Part shown: positions 62,360-64,000 of the stretch, piece after piece
Numbering within the stretch: the stretch's first letter is position 1
How the letters are laid out: each line of letters starts with the position of its first letter
Source of the DNA: Cinchona pubescens
Taxonomy: Eukaryota > Streptophyta > Magnoliopsida > Gentianales > Rubiaceae
Assembly: GCA_025175665.1 (NCBI GenBank)
Contig: JANKKI010000605.1
Coordinates: forward strand, 1 to 64,000
Direction of reading: 5' to 3'
Length of the DNA stretch: 64,000 nt
Translations under genes and position numbers: made by a program
The notes under the pieces: generated by a model
Database searches by the model: none
Told to the model about the DNA's origin: nothing
The model's input: the letters and a program-made list of their open reading frames with translations, nothing else

Positions 62360-63025
62360 TAGGGGTGTTCATGGACCGAGAAAAGTACCCGACCCTTACT
62401 GACCGGGTCAAGAAAATTTTGACTATTTATTCTGTCCATACAAAGCCGATACCCGACCTATCGGGTACCCTCAAAAGAGGGTCGAGTTGACCGGGTACCC
62501 GACCCTCACTAGTGACAAAACATAAACATTTAAATAATCATAGTTAAGCGAGTTAATTTCACAATTAAGTCAACAACAATTAAATTTAAGTTACAAAATA
62601 CAACCCAATATTACATCCCAATAGCAACAAACTAAAAACTAGCAACAGGCCAATAGCAACAATAATTAAATCGCAAAATACATTCAACACGCAAGTGTGA
62701 GAAATGAGGATGTGAGAGAGAGGAAGGGAAGAGATGATTGAGGCGGAAAAGGAAAGAAAGACAAGGAATTGAAAAAGAAGCTTATGAGTCTCGCCACCAA
62801 TAAAGGGTCGTGTATTTAATGAAATCTTATTAATCAAATTTACAAAATTATCCCTGAAATGGACCGGGTCAGATACCCGGTGGGTCACAGAATCTCATGT
62901 GACCCTCTACCCGACCCTTTACTCGACTCGCTTTCAGAGTGCGGTTCGGGTATCCTCTTTTTTGGGTTCGGATCGGATCGGTTCAACATGTTTTTCGGGT
63001 CAGCAGGTTAGGATGAACACCCCTA
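62360..63025. mobile_element. hAT-type MITE, 666 bp, with perfect 8-bp target duplication
   Basis: Terminal inverted repeats TAGGGGTGTTCAT at both ends; flanking GTCAATGG at 62352-62359 and 63026-63033. The interior is rich in GGGTACCCGACC-type motifs and has no transposase. TAGGGGTGTTCA termini with 8-bp duplications are typical of plant non-autonomous hAT elements. Confidence 0.93.
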
Positions 63026-63072
63026 GTCAATGGGATAGAAACCATGGAGAATGGATCATTGATGTAATATTG

Positions 63073-63399
63073 TTAGAAGGAGAGTTTACCGTGGTTAGCA
63101 GGAGGAGAGTTTACGCCAATTGCGTTATGAGCAAAGGTTGAAGGACTTGGCTGTGCACCAATCTTTTTACCGTAATCAGCCAAAAATTCAAATCTCTAAA
63201 TTACATATTATTTGGTACTATTAATTAATACTATATGGTTTGAGGTGTATATGTTGTGTACTTACTGCTGCTGCTTAAGACTGCCAAATGTTGGTGTAGA
63301 TGAAGTGGGTTGGAGTAATAGAATCAGAATGGTACGGGAAATCATCAAAAGCCAATAAAACACGAAAATAGGAGAAGAAAATGCTTTCTTGCTTATCAT
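63073..63399 (-). pseudogene. Secreted-peptide gene family, copy C
   Basis: Exon 1 from 63399: MISKKAFSSPIFVFYWLLM, hydrophobic ILILLLQPT, then STPTFGSLKQQ up to a consensus donor CA/GTAAGT. Exon 2 is recognisable as IGAQPSPSTFAHNAIGVNSP and ends GKLSF then stop (63073). The spliced phase does not join the two open frames, and the tail lacks the Cys motif of copies A and B. Damaged, or spliced differently. Confidence 0.55.
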
Positions 63400-63889
63400 T
63401 TTTTCATTTTTTTTTAAAGAAAATCTGTCCCTCTTTCTGAAGTACTTTGTTAGAGAAGTAGTACTAGTACTCTATGCATGCAGGCATGCATGCTTTGAAT
63501 GAATAACTTAATTGCATTGGTCTCTTTTTACATTGAAAATGTCACGATATGGCCAAAGGGTTAATGCTAAGTGGAGCATACGAAAAGACTTAATTGGGAG
63601 ACTTGAAAGCTGCTGCCTGGCTCTATATATTGACCCCAAATTAGACGCTTGTGATATGACTCGAGGAAAGAAACTTATCAGAATCTTCGCCTCTTTAAAC
63701 AGTTTCTTTATTTCCCCAATAAATAAAAAAATTTCTTTCATAGGATAACGAGACTTGTGAACAATATAAACCATTGAGAACGGATGAAAATTCTGAAATT
63801 GATACGGTACATAATATTATGCCGAAGATCTCATGATTGTATAATATCATAATCAGATTCATCCAAAAAAAAAATTCTTTCATATTTCG

Positions 63890-63961
63890 AATTTGTCTTG
63901 TACATAATATGCAATAACAAAAGGTTAAAATAGGAGAAGAAACTGCCTTCTTGCTAGTCAT
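63890..63961 (-). pseudogene. Secreted-peptide gene, truncated copy C' at window edge
   Basis: From 63961 the frame reads MTSKKAVSSPILTFCYC, then enters the same non-homologous sequence (AATAACAAAAGG inverted) as copy A'. Same breakpoint as A', so A+A' and C+C' are one duplicated block. Confidence 0.6.
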
Positions 63962-64000
63962 TTTTTTAGCTGAACTTCTCTTTTAAACTTGTAGAATCTA

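Noticed and set aside
1..64000. CRISPR arrays, rRNA or tRNA genes, bacterial operons
   Set aside because: No regularly spaced repeats with unique spacers, no rRNA-like conserved blocks and no tRNA cloverleaf recognised by eye; the gene structure is eukaryotic.

Overview
The window is nuclear DNA of a flowering plant, most likely a eudicot: AT-rich, with GT-AG introns, polypyrimidine-rich 3' splice sites, plant gene families and plant transposon families. It is a low-quality draft assembly. Fragments of the 19-base Tn5 mosaic end (CTGTCTCTTATACACATCT and its complement), several joined head to head as in a Nextera mate-pair junction, occur at more than 20 places. Several sit inside genes, and four are immediately followed or preceded by an inverted copy of sequence found 1.7-3 kb away. 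They should be read as library artefacts, not biology. Single-base indels in otherwise conserved exons point the same way.

Layout. 1-3.5 kb: AT-rich intergenic DNA. 3.5-4.3 kb (-): an intronless MIZU-KUSSEI1-like (DUF617) gene broken by adapter sequence. 4.3-9.3 kb: intergenic. 9.4-14.7 kb (-): a decayed Mutator-like element with a mudrA-type transposase (DNA-binding domain, DDE core, SWIM, zinc knuckle) followed by a plant mobile domain gene, bordered on the right by a 28-bp minisatellite. 14.7-18.2 kb: repeats. 19.1-29.3 kb (+): a bacterial-type phosphoenolpyruvate carboxylase (PPC4 class) gene with about 20 recognisable exons, missing the 3' part of exon 1 and carrying frameshifts. 29.3-42.3 kb: gene-poor DNA with MITE candidates. 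42.4-46.7 kb (+): an ABCG21-like half-size ABC transporter with frameshifts. 47.4 and 49.6 kb (+): two tandem two-exon genes for tiny Lys/Ala-rich proteins. 50-64 kb: a tandemly duplicated block built around a small secreted-peptide gene (-), with one intact-looking copy, two damaged copies and two 5' stubs, interrupted by two hAT-type MITEs with 8-bp target duplications and by a 4-kb very AT-rich stretch.

The genes are unrelated neighbours rather than a pathway: PEP carboxylation, membrane export, a root-tropism family protein, small basic proteins and a candidate signalling-peptide cluster. The most distinctive biology is the secreted-peptide array at 55-64 kb, whose family I could not name. 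The most important technical observation is the pervasive mate-pair adapter contamination, which explains much of the apparent novelty.
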